The translations under genes were made by a program, and so were the position numbers. DNA of 64,000 nucleotides. Source: Phragmites australis (Eukaryota > Streptophyta > Magnoliopsida > Poales > Poaceae). A model generated the notes under the pieces. That model had not been told where the DNA came from. It saw nothing but the letters and a program-made list of their open reading frames with translations, and did not search any database. Below, in pieces: positions 1 through 11,189 of the stretch. Positions within the stretch are counted from its first letter, which is position 1. Each line of letters starts with the position of its first letter. Location: positions 21,549,819 to 21,613,818 of the forward strand of contig NC_084924.1 of the NCBI RefSeq assembly GCF_958298935.1, read 5' to 3'.

Positions 1-800
1 TCCAAAAGATGTCACCAGAAGAGCACCCACAGTTTCATGACCAATGCAAAGATTAGAGATGCTAGTGCTAGGTCAAGTTCAAACTAGGGAACCACGTTCT
101 CCCCGACGGGCTATGCAAACACCCACATATCAATCCAAGTCTTAGTTTGAAAAGATGAATAAAAGCATTCTTAGCACAGTTAAAGAGCATAATTAGAGAG
201 CATCTTAAGTTTTAGCATTGTGATCATTTTACTATTCTCAAGTGAACTTAAGCAACCATGGGTTTACTTATTGACAAACCACATGAGCATTAAGCCACCG
301 CATTGGATTCATGTTCAGCTCATAACTTGTTCATTAATTTCATTTTATCATCATGATATGCAAATTTTTCACAAAGCCAAAACAAGTTATGTCTTTGCAA
401 CACAAACGAGCACATGCTGTCTCAAAGTTAATCATGGGCTAAACATTCACATAAACAAAGGTTAAAGACCCCCAATCCGTTGAAAAGAACAAAGCAGCCT
501 AGCACAACCTTTTCAAGCACTGATCACATTAAAGCATCTACTCAAGGGTGACAAGTGATTAAAATTCATATTTCAAGTTCATGCTCAAGAAAATCAAGCT
601 TGCTCAATAGATTTCATGCCATGTCTCAAATGGAGTCTACACTTGCACAAATTGTTACACATCCATTCTCTAAAGCAAAAATTCAAAACTAGTACGAGAA
701 AGTACCAAGGACATGTAAGTGAAGCTTGCTAACATGATTATCTGACATGATGCTACGCAATGCAAATGCACCAAAAATAAAATAGAGTATTTACAAGAAC
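1..800. other. No gene recognised
   Basis: AT-leaning sequence with only short scattered ORFs and no recognisable motif. It lies just downstream (minus-strand sense) of the copia RNase H remnant, so it may be the 3' untranslated or LTR part of that element. No LTR ends were found. Confidence 0.3.
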
Positions 801-1510
801 AACTGCCGCTTACTCAATGCCATAGGGATGGCACACTCCAAGCTCTCCTCTCAAATAGGCAAATCTTGTGGCATCAAGAGTCTTGGTAGGTGATGAGTAT
901 CAATGTATTTTAGCTCAATATCTCACTTCTTATTGTGATCTCACAAGAAGTGGGATCTCACATCTATGTGTTTGGTTCTGGAGTGCTGGACTGGGTTGTT
1001 GGCAAGGTGTATGGCATTGGTGTTGTCACAAAGAAGTGGCACATTCTTGAAATCCAACCAAAAATCTCTCAAAGTAGCAACCATCCACAAAATCTGTGAG
1101 CAACAGTTAGCAGCAGCTACATATTCATCTTCAACAGTAGACTGCGCAATGCTAGACTGTTTGCGAGTAGATCAATACACAAGAGAAGTACCCAAGAAAT
1201 GACAGGTATCCGTGGTACTCTTCCAGTCAATTTGACAACCAGCAAAATCTGCATCAGAAAAACTTTGAAGAGAAAGAGAAGAAGAAGCGGAAAACCAAAG
1301 ACCATACTCGAGGGTGTGCTTGAGGTAGCTGAGTATGCATTTCACCGATTGGCGATGAGACGTCCTTGGTGAAGCTTGGAAGCAATCACACAAGCAAACA
1401 GCGAAGTGGATGTCCGATCTTGTTGCTGTCAAGTACAGGAGGGAGCCAATCATGCTCCTGTACTCTCGCTGGTCCACCTCCTGATGAGGACATACTTTCC
1501 ACGGATACAC
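800..1510 (-). pseudogene. Ty1/copia pol fragment (RT end and RNase H)
   Basis: The minus strand encodes the RT-to-RNase H part of a copia polyprotein. Visible landmarks in order are YRSMIGSLLYLTATRSDI, then SDADFAGCQIDWKSTTDTCH, then further left CDNTNAIHLANNP and QHSRTKHIDVRSHF. These are characteristic of plant copia elements and give strand and order. Stops interrupt the last part (after RSHFL). Gag, protease, integrase and most of the RT are missing here. The upstream end runs into an oppositely oriented gypsy tail near 1500. An RT fragment of similar lineage lies at 2300-3110, but I cannot show both came from one insertion. Confidence 0.8.
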
Positions 1511-1785
1511 ACATTACTCCTACCACACAACACGCTGAACAAGTGATAGAAGGACCAATAACGCGAGCACGAGCACGCCAACTTAATCATCAGGTGAACT
1601 TGTTCCTAGGGCTACCCACAAATGTTTACAAGAATGGATTACTATTTAACTATTGTGATGATTTTATTGTCCTTAGGAACCAGGGAGAAGAACCACACAA
1701 GCCCAAGTATATAAGTGGAGGTGAGTTCAATTTGGATTCGGCCCTCCTGACAACATCAAATGATAAAGGCCATAACTGTTGATTC
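1495..1785 (+). pseudogene. Ty3/gypsy pol C-terminal tail
   Basis: Plus-strand reading ending at 1782 contains GPITRARARQLNHQVN followed by an LRNQGEEP-like segment. This is the typical extreme C-terminus of grass gypsy polyproteins, after integrase. Only the tail is present; RT, RNase H and integrase are absent. It abuts the minus-strand copia fragment at about 1495-1510 and is followed by LTR-like sequence, as expected at a gypsy 3' end. The same tail motif occurs in the unrelated gypsy elements ending at 45513 and 51279 (minus strand). Confidence 0.7.
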
Positions 1786-2296
1786 CGAAGGATTCTCAGG
1801 GCCCATGAGTACTTGATGGAAAGATAATTTCATCTACATTCAGATGGATCCGGCCTCATCTCGAAATTCCTCCTGAGCTATCCGAAATCGTTAAAGAGAG
1901 TCACTTTCCAGTCCGAATCAAACTTGGGCCTTGTATTAGAGTCCAATTCGGCTTCCTGTGTTTTGGCCGAAACTTCTCTTCTATCTCATAAATAGACAGC
2001 CACACCCTCGTCTAAGGTTTGGGTTTTGATAGAATAGATCTAGCTTTTTCTACTTCGTCTTGTAAACGCGTGTGTCGGCTAGAGCACCCGAATTACTTAT
2101 TTTCGGAACCCCGCCACTTCTGTTTTCAGATTGCGCTCTTCATCTATATTCGCAATTAAGTTGCTTGTTCATCTTGTTCTTGCTCTTTCTTCGATTGCTT
2201 GCAGGAACAAATACCCTCGTGGTTAGGTTGATCATGCTCCGAAAGATCACGAACAACTTCTGGAGTTGGTGTATCGATCGCTAAGACGCAACGTTC
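1786..2296 (+). repeat. Gypsy 3' LTR fragment
   Basis: Non-coding sequence directly after the gypsy pol tail, with LTR-like layout: CTCATAAATAG TATA-like element near 1986, pyrimidine-rich leader, and a GTGTATCGATCGCTAAG stretch near 2269 of the kind found in the U5 of grass gypsy LTRs. Exact ends and a target duplication were not found. Its right edge coincides with the left limit of the segmental duplication. Confidence 0.5.
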
Positions 2297-2299
2297 TTG

Positions 2300-3110
2300 G
2301 ACAGTGTAGTCGGATCGTCAATGTCTATTCCACCTAAATCGACATCTACCCTTCTCATCGAAAGTTTGGGACCAGCGCATCTATCACCTCCTCTATATCT
2401 TCATCCGAATCAAGCACCGTCGACATAGCCATTGGTGTCGTCAAGGGTTTCATGTCGCTCATGTTGAACTTCTTTAGCAAATCCTTGGTCTACTTCATCT
2501 AGTGGACGAACATACCTTGCTTGCATTACTTGATTTGTAGTCCAAGAAATAAGTTGAGCTTATCCATCATCGACATCTCAAATTCTCTGCTCATAGTTTC
2601 TGCAAACTTGGCTACAAGAGCTCGAGAGGAATCACCAAAGATGATATCATCCACGTAAATCTGAACAAGTAGGAAATCATTGCCATGTCAGAGAGTGAAC
2701 AAAGTTTTATCCACGGATCCCATCCCATCTCATACCCATGCTCTATCAAGAATGACTTAAGCCTATCATGCCAAGTTCGAGGAGATTGCTTAAGCCCATA
2801 CAAAGCCTTCCTAAGCTTATACACTCATTTGGGTATTTGGGGTGTTCAAAGTCCGAGGGTTGTTTGATATAGACCTCTTCTTCTATGAAACCATTAAGGA
2901 AAGCACTTTTGACATTCATTTGGTACAACTTGAAACTTCGGGATGCTGCAAATACCAGAAGAATCCTAATAGCTTCTAGACTAGCTACGAGTGCAAAGGT
3001 CTCTCCAAAATCTATCCCCTCTATTTAGGTGAAACCTTAAGCCACAAGTCTAGCCTTATTTCTCACTACAGACCCATCCTCCCCTTGTTTATTTTTGAAA
3101 ACCAGAAGGG
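2300..3110 (-). pseudogene. Copia (Sirevirus-like) reverse transcriptase fragment, copy 1
   Basis: Minus-strand reading gives RT landmarks in order: KARLVA near 3050, FGETFA, QMNVKSAFLNGFIEEEVYIK (2810-2925), LRKALYGLKQSPRTWHDRLK (2755-2820), then VQIYVDDIIFG (2640-2680) and MSDMKPLTTPMAMSTVLDPDED (about 2390-2465, in parts). The YVDD catalytic box is intact but the frame is broken several times. After the RT the sequence jumps to an acidic stretch with IDIDDPTT, not to RNase H, so an internal deletion is likely. The same deletion is present in copy 2. Confidence 0.82.
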
Positions 3111-3249
3111 TAAATCTTTTGGCAAATCTTCTAGATCCAAGTCTAAAGAGCATGATGAGGAGGACGACGACTTGCCTTTCTAGGATGTCCAGCAAGGTGA
3201 GTCATATCTTTGATGGATCATCCAGCTATGAGTCCCGATCACCATTAAA

Positions 3250-3825
3250 CAGTCGACTGCCCGAACATTGTTAGCCACCCTGGCCGCTATCCAATAGTGG
3301 TTGAGTCCACCATCAACAGCTGCAAGATAAACCGAGTACGTGTTGATGGTGAAATTCTTATAATATCTTGTTCCTTGGTGCTTTAGATGCTATGCAGGTA
3401 CTGAGATTCAATATCAATCTAGTAAAATATGCCATCCATGGCATCAAACCTAGGAACGCAGAGAATTTCTGAATAGAGAAGATTTTGTTCAGCATGGCCT
3501 ACTTTGTATGGCATACAATGCCATTCTTGGTCGGCCAACCATAGCCAAATTCATGTTTGGTGTGGACTATGCATACCAGACTATGAATATCCTAGGCCAT
3601 AAGGGAGTCATCTCAATACGAGGTGACAAATGCATGGCCCTAAAATGCGGCACAAGGAGCCTCAAGTTGGTTGAGAAGATACCCTCCTATGAAGTTAATC
3701 TTGTGGAGGGAGAACCAAAGCACTCTGAACCCAAGGTTGCTCCAAAGCCAGGTGATGATGTCAAAACAGTTCGGTTGGACCAAGCAAGCCATCTAACTAC
3801 GTTCAGATTGTGCTGATAAGAACAT
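3250..3825 (+). pseudogene. Ty3/gypsy protease-region fragment, copy 1
   Basis: The plus-strand ORF 3508-3816 begins with YNAILGRPTIAKF, matching the C-terminal half of gypsy aspartic proteases (the ILGRP box), followed by the charged linker to RT (KTVRLDQASHLTTF). The catalytic DTG/DSG region expected upstream (3250-3500) is not readable in one frame. The gypsy coding sequence stops at about 3825 and resumes at about 11830, showing interruption by a later insertion. Copy 2 counterpart: 58980-59556. Confidence 0.75.
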
Positions 3826-4991
3826 ACATTCTCCAACTATTTCTTCTCAAAATGCTTGCAACGATCACAAAATTGCAACTAGTAATTCTATGAAACCTCT
3901 TGCTAGTGAAGTTGGTTCCCTCATTATTGATGTGAAGAAGGATGAGGAAATCATGGTAGCTGTTATACCATATCAGACTATAATTGAAGGAGTTGAAACG
4001 CTTGTTGATCTGCTTAAGAACAAAGATGTCGAAAATATGTTAAAGCTAAGGATCGGATGGCTTTGTTTAAAGAAGGGGAGGATGATAAACCCATCACTCA
4101 TCGATGTATTTCTTCTAGTGTTTCTGACAATATCTGCAAACTGGTAAATACTTCAGCTGGTAATTCTCTTAATACTTTACAATTTTTGTTCTTTTCCTTG
4201 TGATGTGAAACATGGCAAGAGTGTGGGAGGAAAAGTTCTACATGCTGCTGAAGGTATGATGTACAATACTTTTTTTATTGGTGTTGTTATACAAAAGAAA
4301 ACAGAAGAGATGAAATTTGTAAAATATATTCAGATTAACTCCATGCAAATTGAAGGGAATCAAGAGATGATGGTGGAAAAAATAGCTACTGCTGTGACTG
4401 TTTGCAGGAAAATATTTGCAGGAACAACTTTGCACAAGGAGCAGAAAAGAAGCACAAGGAAACATGCAGATCAAGCCAGCTGGTGGAAAAGCAATTCTCC
4501 ATGAACTCCCTATAAGCCAAGAGTCTTTGATGGTACTATTCTGGTTAAGTCACAAGTTTGGGTTAGTTTGAGTTGGTGCACATCATGGAAAATCGAATTT
4601 GTTCAGTTTGAGTTTCATTCGGATTCGGCCAGATAGACTCCGATTAAAAATCTCACAGCAATCGCATATGGGATTCGTTTTGGCTGTGTGAGTAGCCGTT
4701 GGAAAGCTCACTCCGAGATGTTTCCAAAGGATCCAACCCCATAGGAAGATTCCTTGTGTGCATGTCACAATGATCAAAACAAATATTGGTTTGTATGGAG
4801 TCCGAGTCAGCTTAAGGTATTTTTGGTCGAGTCAAAATTGTTAGGTATGTGGAGTCCGAGTTGGAGTCTTTGAGGGAGGCCTGCGTGCCCTATATCCCAG
4901 GGCTAATGCCCTTGCACGTGATCAGATCAGAGGGTTGTTTTGTCGAGAGTTTTCCTCCCTAGTAAAGAAGAGGGCGAACCCCTCTAGGTTA
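3826..4991 (+). other. Inserted segment inside gypsy pol, left part (unidentified ORFs and LTR-like DNA)
   Basis: This sequence separates gypsy protease from gypsy RT. It has two plus-strand ORFs, 3890-4147 (85 aa) and 4205-4504 (99 aa), that I do not recognise; copy 2 carries both with a 1-base indel that joins the second to upstream sequence. From about 4520 the DNA is non-coding and repeats GGAGTCCGAGT-type words, resembling a gypsy LTR U3. It continues at 11185 after the copia insertion. Termini and target duplication were not identified. Confidence 0.5.
4987..4991. repeat. Target site duplication GGTTA, left
   Basis: GGTTA directly precedes the copia LTR start TGTTGG. It is repeated at 11185-11189 after the right LTR, and it also flanks the solo LTR in copy 2 (60717-60721 and 61569-61573). 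Confidence 0.93.
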
Positions 4992-5863
4992 TGTTGGTAA
5001 TATGCGCAAAAATCTAATTCCAGATTCTAAACAAAGGCATATTTTACAATCTATAACAGATGAACATACTTCTAACCCTAGCAGCAAGCAACAGTACCAA
5101 AAATCCATCAGTTTCATCAAGAACTCACAGTCGGGTTGATGAAGGGATGAAGTTGACGATGTGTCGATTCGCTGCTGTGCAGATCGTAGATGAAGCAGTG
5201 TAGAGCGGTCGCGCAGGTGCGCTGCCCAGAAACCTTATTGCCGTCCCTCGTGCGGGCTTCACGACGGCAGAGGCTCGGAGATACCGCTCACCCTCCAACC
5301 TTGTGCACGGCAAGGAGAAGGGCCGGCGAGATCCAGCAGCACAGAACACAAGACAGTGATCTGGATGGGTGGTGAAAAAAATGTGGAGCAGAGAGATGTC
5401 TCCCCAAAAGCCTGGACGTCTCCAGGATTTATAGGGAAATGGCTGCCCTCTTGGAGCCATTTTCTCTCATAAAATTCCCACAATTGCAGCCTCCATAACT
5501 GACCAATAACCCTCAGAGTTAAGGCATTGATCGCGATTAAATCAGCTGATTATGGCATTGATCACAATTAAAAAGGGAGAGCAGCAAAAGGGCTTGCAAT
5601 TTTGTACTGCCACGCCACGCCACGGCCGCGCGTCGCAAGTCACAAGTCACGCGGATATTCACGCAAAAAATACGCGAATACGCGCGCGCGTGTGCGTGTG
5701 AATATAGCAAAGTATACTCTCTCTTTCTCATTTTCTCTATTTCAAAGAGGCCAGAGAACTCAACTATTTAAGTTGGTCTGCATCCTCTTGCCTGACAATA
5801 CGGGACTAAACCTTCTTGCTTTGCATTCTCATGAATGGGCTTTAAATGGGCCACATTCCAACA
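4992..5863 (-). repeat. Copia 3' LTR (872 bp)
   Basis: Starts TGTTGG, ends CCAACA. It carries a 25-bp GC-rich stretch near 5612-5640 (CCACGCCACGG...) that is absent from the other LTR and from the solo LTR in copy 2. The short ORFs on both strands inside it are not genes; they recur in all three LTR copies because the LTRs are homologous. Confidence 0.95.
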
Positions 5864-5875
5864 ATCCCCCACCAA
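5864..5875 (-). promoter_or_regulatory. Polypurine tract of the copia element
   Basis: On the minus strand TTGGTGGGGGAT lies immediately before the 3' LTR. It is the expected primer site for plus-strand DNA synthesis. Confidence 0.8.
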
Positions 5876-6451
5876 TGCCAAAGCAAGAAAAAGAAGGAAG
5901 AAAGATCACTGTATTATAGTGCTGTTAATATACCAGTCTTTTAGTATAAGTCCCGTACGGGTTGAACTTACACCTAGAATATCAAGATTCACCTTTCCAC
6001 AACTGATGAATGGACTATGCCTTGAATTCACAGTTTTGTGTGGGCAGATTTCACTTGAAATCGCAACTGATACTAGGCTGCTAAAACAACCTCGCCTAAA
6101 CAGAGCGTTTATGGTCTGCTCCCATATGTTCTCATGAGCTTTCTAAGAGAATGCCCTATTCTCATGAACTGCGACCAAACAGTTAGGCTCAAGTAGGTGT
6201 TTTCCTTCAAGATATCCTGCAGGCTAATATCTTCTACAACGAAAAACATTAAGGCTTTACGCCAACCTTCCATGCAGTCAAGAGTACTTCTATTTTGAAC
6301 ATGTGAAATGTACTCTTTGGTTACATCATCAATTTGTTTTTCCTATTACCTAATTCACGGGATCTCCGCTCAGAAGGATAGGTTACCATTGTGATGCACT
6401 AACTTAAATGAGCCTCATTCCCATGTCCTTGGACATCACTGAAATCGCATT

Positions 6452-9258
6452 TCATGGTAATCCCTTTGTAAAAGGGTCTGCCAGATTTTTCTCAGTACGC
6501 ACGTAGCTCACAGCTATTACTCCGGAGTTTCTCATTTTCCTGACAGATTTAAGTCTACGCTTCACATGTTTGGAGGACTTAGTATTATCCTTAGTACTCA
6601 TAACCTTGGCTAGCACAGTTTGGTTATCGCAGTACATAAGGATTGGTGGTATTGGTTTCTCAACCAATGGTAAGTCCAATAGAAGCTCTCTTAGCCATTC
6701 AGCTTCAACAGTGGCTGTCTCTAGTGCAACAAGTTCTGCTTCCATGGTTGACCTCGTCAAAATGGTCTGTTTACAAGACCCTCCATGAAACTGCACCACC
6801 TCCAAGTGTGAATACATAGCCACTGGTGGCTTTGATCTCATCTGCATCTGAGATCCAATTGGAATCACTATATCCTTCTAACACAGATGGATATCCTGTG
6901 TAGTGAATCCCAAATGCTGTTGTGCCTCTCAAAAAGCGCAACACTCGCTCAAGTGCCTTCCAATGATCATCTCCTAGATTTGACGAGAACCGACTTAATT
7001 TGCTCACAGCAAAGGAAATATCAGGTCTCGTTGCACCAGCCAAATACATAAGGGATCCAATTATTTGTGAATATCTCAATTGATCTATTCCTTGTCCTTC
7101 GTTCTTTCGAAGTTTCACACTCGCATCATATGGAGTCGGAGAAACTTTACAGTCTTCAAAGCCAAATCGGCTAAGAATCTTCTCCGCATAGTGGGATTGA
7201 TTTAAAGTGATCCCATCTTCACTCTTGATCAATTTAATATTCAAAATAACATCTGCCGGACCCAAATCTTTCATCTCAAAACAACGAGACAAGAAGGATT
7301 TGATTTCATCAATCACGGCAGTATTTGTTCCAAAAATTAGTATGTCATCAACATACAAGCACAAAATTACTCCTTGACCCCCACCAAAGCGATAGTATAC
7401 ACACTTGTCTGCCTCATTGACACTGAATCCAGCAGATGTTAATGTGTTATCAAATTTTTCATGCCATTGTTTAGGTGCTTGTTTAAGGCCATACAGGGAT
7501 TTTAACAATTTGCACACCTTATTTTCCTGCCCAGAAATCTGAAAACCATCTAGTTGCTCCATATAAATTTCTTCCTCCAACTCTCCATAAAGGAAAGCTA
7601 TTTTTTACATCCATTTGATGAACATGAAAACCATAGGAAGCTGCTAAAGCAAGAAGCACTCTGATGGTAGTAATTCTTGTGACAGGAGAATAAGTATCAA
7701 AGAAATCATCTCCCTCCTTTTGGGTATAACCCTTGGCCACAAGCCTAGCCTTGTACTTTTCAACAGTACCATCGGGCCTTAATTTCTTTTTAAAGATCCA
7801 CTTACACCCAACTGGTTTACACCCGCTTGGAATATCAGTAATCTCCCAAGTCCCATTAGACATGATAGAGTCCATCTCGCTATGGACCGCCTCTTTCCAA
7901 TACTCTGCATCAGGAGATGCAAAAGCCTCCGAAAGAGTTTTTGGCACATCATCGACAAGATATACAATAAAATCATCACCAAAGGATTTTGCAATCCTTG
8001 GTCTTTTGCTCATCCTAGGGACCTCACCAACTCTATTGTCATCCTTGTCAGATATCTCATTATTTGATTCAGGTGGTATTACGGTTTCAAGAGTATCTAC
8101 ATGAGTTTTATTATACTCATTATAGTTAGAACTGCATACTGCTCTCATGGGATAAATATTCTCAAAGAATGAAGCATCTCTAGACTCCATGATTGTATTA
8201 ACACAAATTTCTGGAGTGTCAGATCTCACTACTAAAAATCTATAGGCCGTGCTATTTTGAGCATAACCCAAAAAAACGCAATCAACTGTTTTGGGTCCCA
8301 GCTTTCTATTTTTCGGCGTAGGTATATTGACTTTTGCTGAACAACCCCAAGAACGCAGAAAATTGACATTGGGTTTTCTCCCTTTCCATCCCTCATACGG
8401 AGTGACATCTCTATTCTTTGTCACAACTATGTTTAGGACGAAAGTGGCTGTTAAAATAGCTTCCCCCCACCATTTGTAAGGCATACCAGCACTCTCTAAC
8501 ATGGCGTTCACCAAGTCTGTAAGTGTCCGGTTTTTCCTCTCAGCTATCCCATTCAACTGGGGTGAATATGGTGGTGTAACTTCATGGATAATTTCATGAT
8601 CAGCACAAAATTGAGAGAATTCATTTGAGATATACTCTCCTCCGCGATCATCACGTAATCGCTTAATTTTCCTCTCAAGTTGGTTCTCAACCTCGGCCTT
8701 ATAAATTTTAAAGTAGTTTAGAGCTTCGTCTTTTGTTTTTAGTAAATAAACATAGCAATAGCGTGTTGCATCATCTATTAAGGTCATGAAATATCTCTTG
8801 CCTCCTTTAGTCAACAATCCATTCATCTCACACAAATCAGAATGGATAAGATCTAGAGGTGCCAAATTCCTCTTTTCCTCTAATCCTTTAAAAGGTTTTC
8901 GAGGTTGTTTAGCTTGAACACACGATTGGCACTTTGATCCTTTGACAAAATCAAATTTCGGAATTAACTCTAATCTGGACATTCGAGCAATGGTGTCAAA
9001 ACCAATATGACAAAAATGAGAGTGCCAAGAGCTGGTCTCGCAAATATTATTCATGGATGCAACATTCAAATTATAATTAGACTCAATAGTACTTAGGCGG
9101 AACAAGCCTCCGCTCTCATAGCCTTTACCAACAAAGTTCCTGAATTTAGACATGACAACTTTATTGGACTCGAATACTAACTTATAACCATCCCGACGAA
9201 GCAAAGAACCACTAATAAGGTTCCTGTTTATTGTTGGAGCATGCTGCACGTTCTTCAA
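6452..9258 (-). pseudogene. Copia pol: integrase, reverse transcriptase, RNase H
   Basis: Read on the minus strand. The first open stretch (9258-7519) has the GAG-pre-integrase zinc finger (WHSHFCHIG ... CQSCVQAKQ), then the integrase core with D in HSDLC, D in RDDRGGEY and E in NGIAERKNRTL, the DDE triad intact, then the RT start ([23 protein letters not shown]). A frameshift near 7590 moves to 7580-6771, with [18 protein letters not shown] and the catalytic [11 protein letters not shown], then RNase H ([25 protein letters not shown]). A second break near 6780 leads to 6868-6452, with TRSTMEAELVALETAT and the terminal VRTEKNLADPFTKGLP followed by a stop. The polyprotein is therefore full length by content but split in three frames. 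Confidence 0.95.
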
Positions 9259-10301
9259 ATGGACAATCTTCCCTGAAGTGAGCTTCAGTTTGACCGTTTC
9301 CCATCAGGACAGAGGAGGACCGCGCTCCCTGGTAAGAGGAAAATAAGGAAATATCAGAACACACATGTATATTGGCACCAGTATCAACCCACCAATCTGT
9401 TGATTGTAATACTGAAAATACAACTGGTAGATTACCATACCTAGAAGATCCGACCTCATTGCCGTTGTTGCCAATAGTAACATTCACAGCCTTCTTGTTT
9501 GGCTGTCCATCTTCTCTAGTTTTGCGGTAGCGGCAGTTCTTTGCAAAGTGCCCATCTTTGCCACACACAAAACATGCTTTGTCCTTCAATTTCTTCTCAT
9601 TGTTCTTCTTTTTGAAGTTAGTGGTTTTCTTTGGCTTTCCACCATCCTGCAACTTGCCCTTGTTCTTGTTGTACAAATTTTTCTCTATGATGTTTGCATT
9701 AGCACCATTTTCTGCTGCCGCGGATGTAATCGGCATGTCCTTTGCTCTTGCCTTTTCCTCCACATCAAGGGCTATAATAAGATCCTCGGTGGAGATCTCT
9801 TCCCTCTTGTGTTTCAGGCTAGTGGCAAAATCCCTCCATGATGCAGGAAGTTTGGCAATAATACCCGCTGCCACAAACCTATCAGGCAGGACCCAAACTT
9901 GTGATCTCCCCAACTAGAAGCTGTAACTCATGCGCCTGTGCAACTATCGACTTCGCAGCATCCATGCTGTAGTCATAGAATTGCTCACAAGTATAAAGCA
10001 AGCGACCAGATTCGAAGACCGCAAATTTGCGCTCAAGTGCATCCCACAACTCTGTGGGGTTTGTGTAATTCATATACACATCGTACAACTAATCTGATAA
10101 CAAGGTCAAGATGCAACCAAGTGCAGTGTCTCTTGCACTCCCAAAGTTGGTATTCTGATCAACCGTGAATGGCATCTGTGGATGGATTACCCACAACAGT
10201 CCCAACGACATGATCCAAAACTTGACTCTAGTCTGCCATCTACGGAAGTTCATGCCACCAGTAAACCTCTCAGGTTTCATTGCATCCGAAGCACCAGCCA
10301 T
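9212..10301 (-). pseudogene. Copia gag and protease
   Basis: The minus-strand ATG at 10301 starts MAGASDAMKPERFTGG, a usual gag start for this copia group; the ATG is about 36 bp inside the 5' LTR edge. The UBN2-like gag core follows; one in-frame TAG occurs just before 10088 and a frameshift near 9910. The zinc knuckle CFVCGKDGHFAKNC (CX2CX4HX4C, about 9530-9575) is intact. The protease active-site region WWVDTGANIHVCSD follows near 9370-9410. The frame changes again at about 9260, where pol begins. Gag would form the virus-like particle and the protease would process the polyprotein; this copy cannot make a full product. Confidence 0.92.
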
Positions 10302-10337
10302 TGCTGAATAAGAATTAGCGCAATAAGGTTTCTGGAA

Positions 10338-11184
10338 TGTTGGTAATATGCGCAAAAATCTAATTCCAGATTCTAAACAAAGGCATATTTTACAATCTAT
10401 AACAGATGAACATACTTCTAACCCTAGCAGCAAGCAACAGTACCAAAAATCCATCAGTTTCATCAAGAACTCACAGTCGAGTTGATGAAGGGATGAAGTT
10501 GACGATGTGTCGATTCGCTGCCATGCAGATCGTAGATGAAGCAGTGCAGAGCGGTCGCGCAGGTGCGCTGCCCAGAAACCTTATTGCCATCCCTCGTGCG
10601 GGCTTCACGACGGCAGAGGCTCGGAGATACCGCTCACCCTCCAACCTTGTGCACGGCAAGGAGAAGGGCCGGCGAGATCCGGCAGCACAGCACATAAGAC
10701 ACTGATCTGGATGGGTGGTGAAGAAAATGTGGAGCAGAGAGATGTCTCCCCAAAAGCCTGGACGTCTCCAGGATTTGTAGGGAAATGGCTGCCCTCTTGG
10801 AGCCGTTTTCTCTCATAAAATTCCCACAATTGCAGCCTCTATAACTGACCAATAACCCTCAGAGTTAAGGCATTGATCGCGATTAAATCAGCTGATTATG
10901 GCATTGATCACAATTAAAAAGGGAGAGCAGCAAAAGGGCTTGTAATTTTGTGCTGCCACGTCACAAGTCACGCGGATATTGACGCGAAAAATACGCGAAT
11001 ATGCGCGCGCGCGTGCGTGTGAATATAGCAAAGTATACTCTCTCTTTCTCATTTTCTCTATTTCAAAGAGGCCAGAGAACTCAAGTATTTAACTTGGTCT
11101 GCATCCCCTTGCTTGGCAATACGGGACTAAACCTTCTTGCTTTGCATTCTCATGAATGGGCTTTAAATGGGCCACATTCCAACA
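10338..11184 (-). repeat. Copia 5' LTR (847 bp)
   Basis: Starts TGTTGG, ends CCAACA, lacks the 25-bp stretch of the left LTR. On the transcribed strand the sequence right after it does not show a usual tRNA-Met primer site (TGGTATC...). Instead it begins TTCCAGAAACCTTATTG, of which 15 nt are also found inside the LTR on the opposite strand (10572-10586). Confidence 0.95.
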
Positions 11185-11189
11185 GGTTA
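11185..11189. repeat. Target site duplication GGTTA, right
   Basis: Matches 4987-4991 exactly and joins seamlessly to the sequence found after the solo LTR in copy 2. Confidence 0.93.

Larger units (their letters stand above)
4992..11184 (-). mobile_element. Complete Ty1/copia retrotransposon (Tork-like), minus strand
   Basis: A 6193-bp element with two LTRs starting TGTTGG and ending CCAACA, 5-bp target duplication GGTTA, polypurine tract next to the left LTR, and gag-PR-INT-RT-RNase H in copia order on the minus strand. All domains are present, but gag and pol each carry disabling changes (a nonsense codon near 10088, frameshifts near 9910, 9260, 7590 and 6780), so it is not autonomous now. 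It sits in the LTR-like segment that interrupts a gypsy element. By eye the two LTRs differ at about 24 sites plus one 25-bp indel. The Tork-lineage label is from sequence character only. Confidence 0.95.

Noticed and set aside
5125..5731. Overlapping ORFs on both strands, repeated at 10406-10829 and 60790-61213
   Set aside because: They lie inside the three copies of one copia LTR and recur only because LTRs are homologous. No protein motif.
7733..9917. Plus-strand ORFs of 60-120 aa
   Set aside because: Antisense shadows of copia gag-pol.
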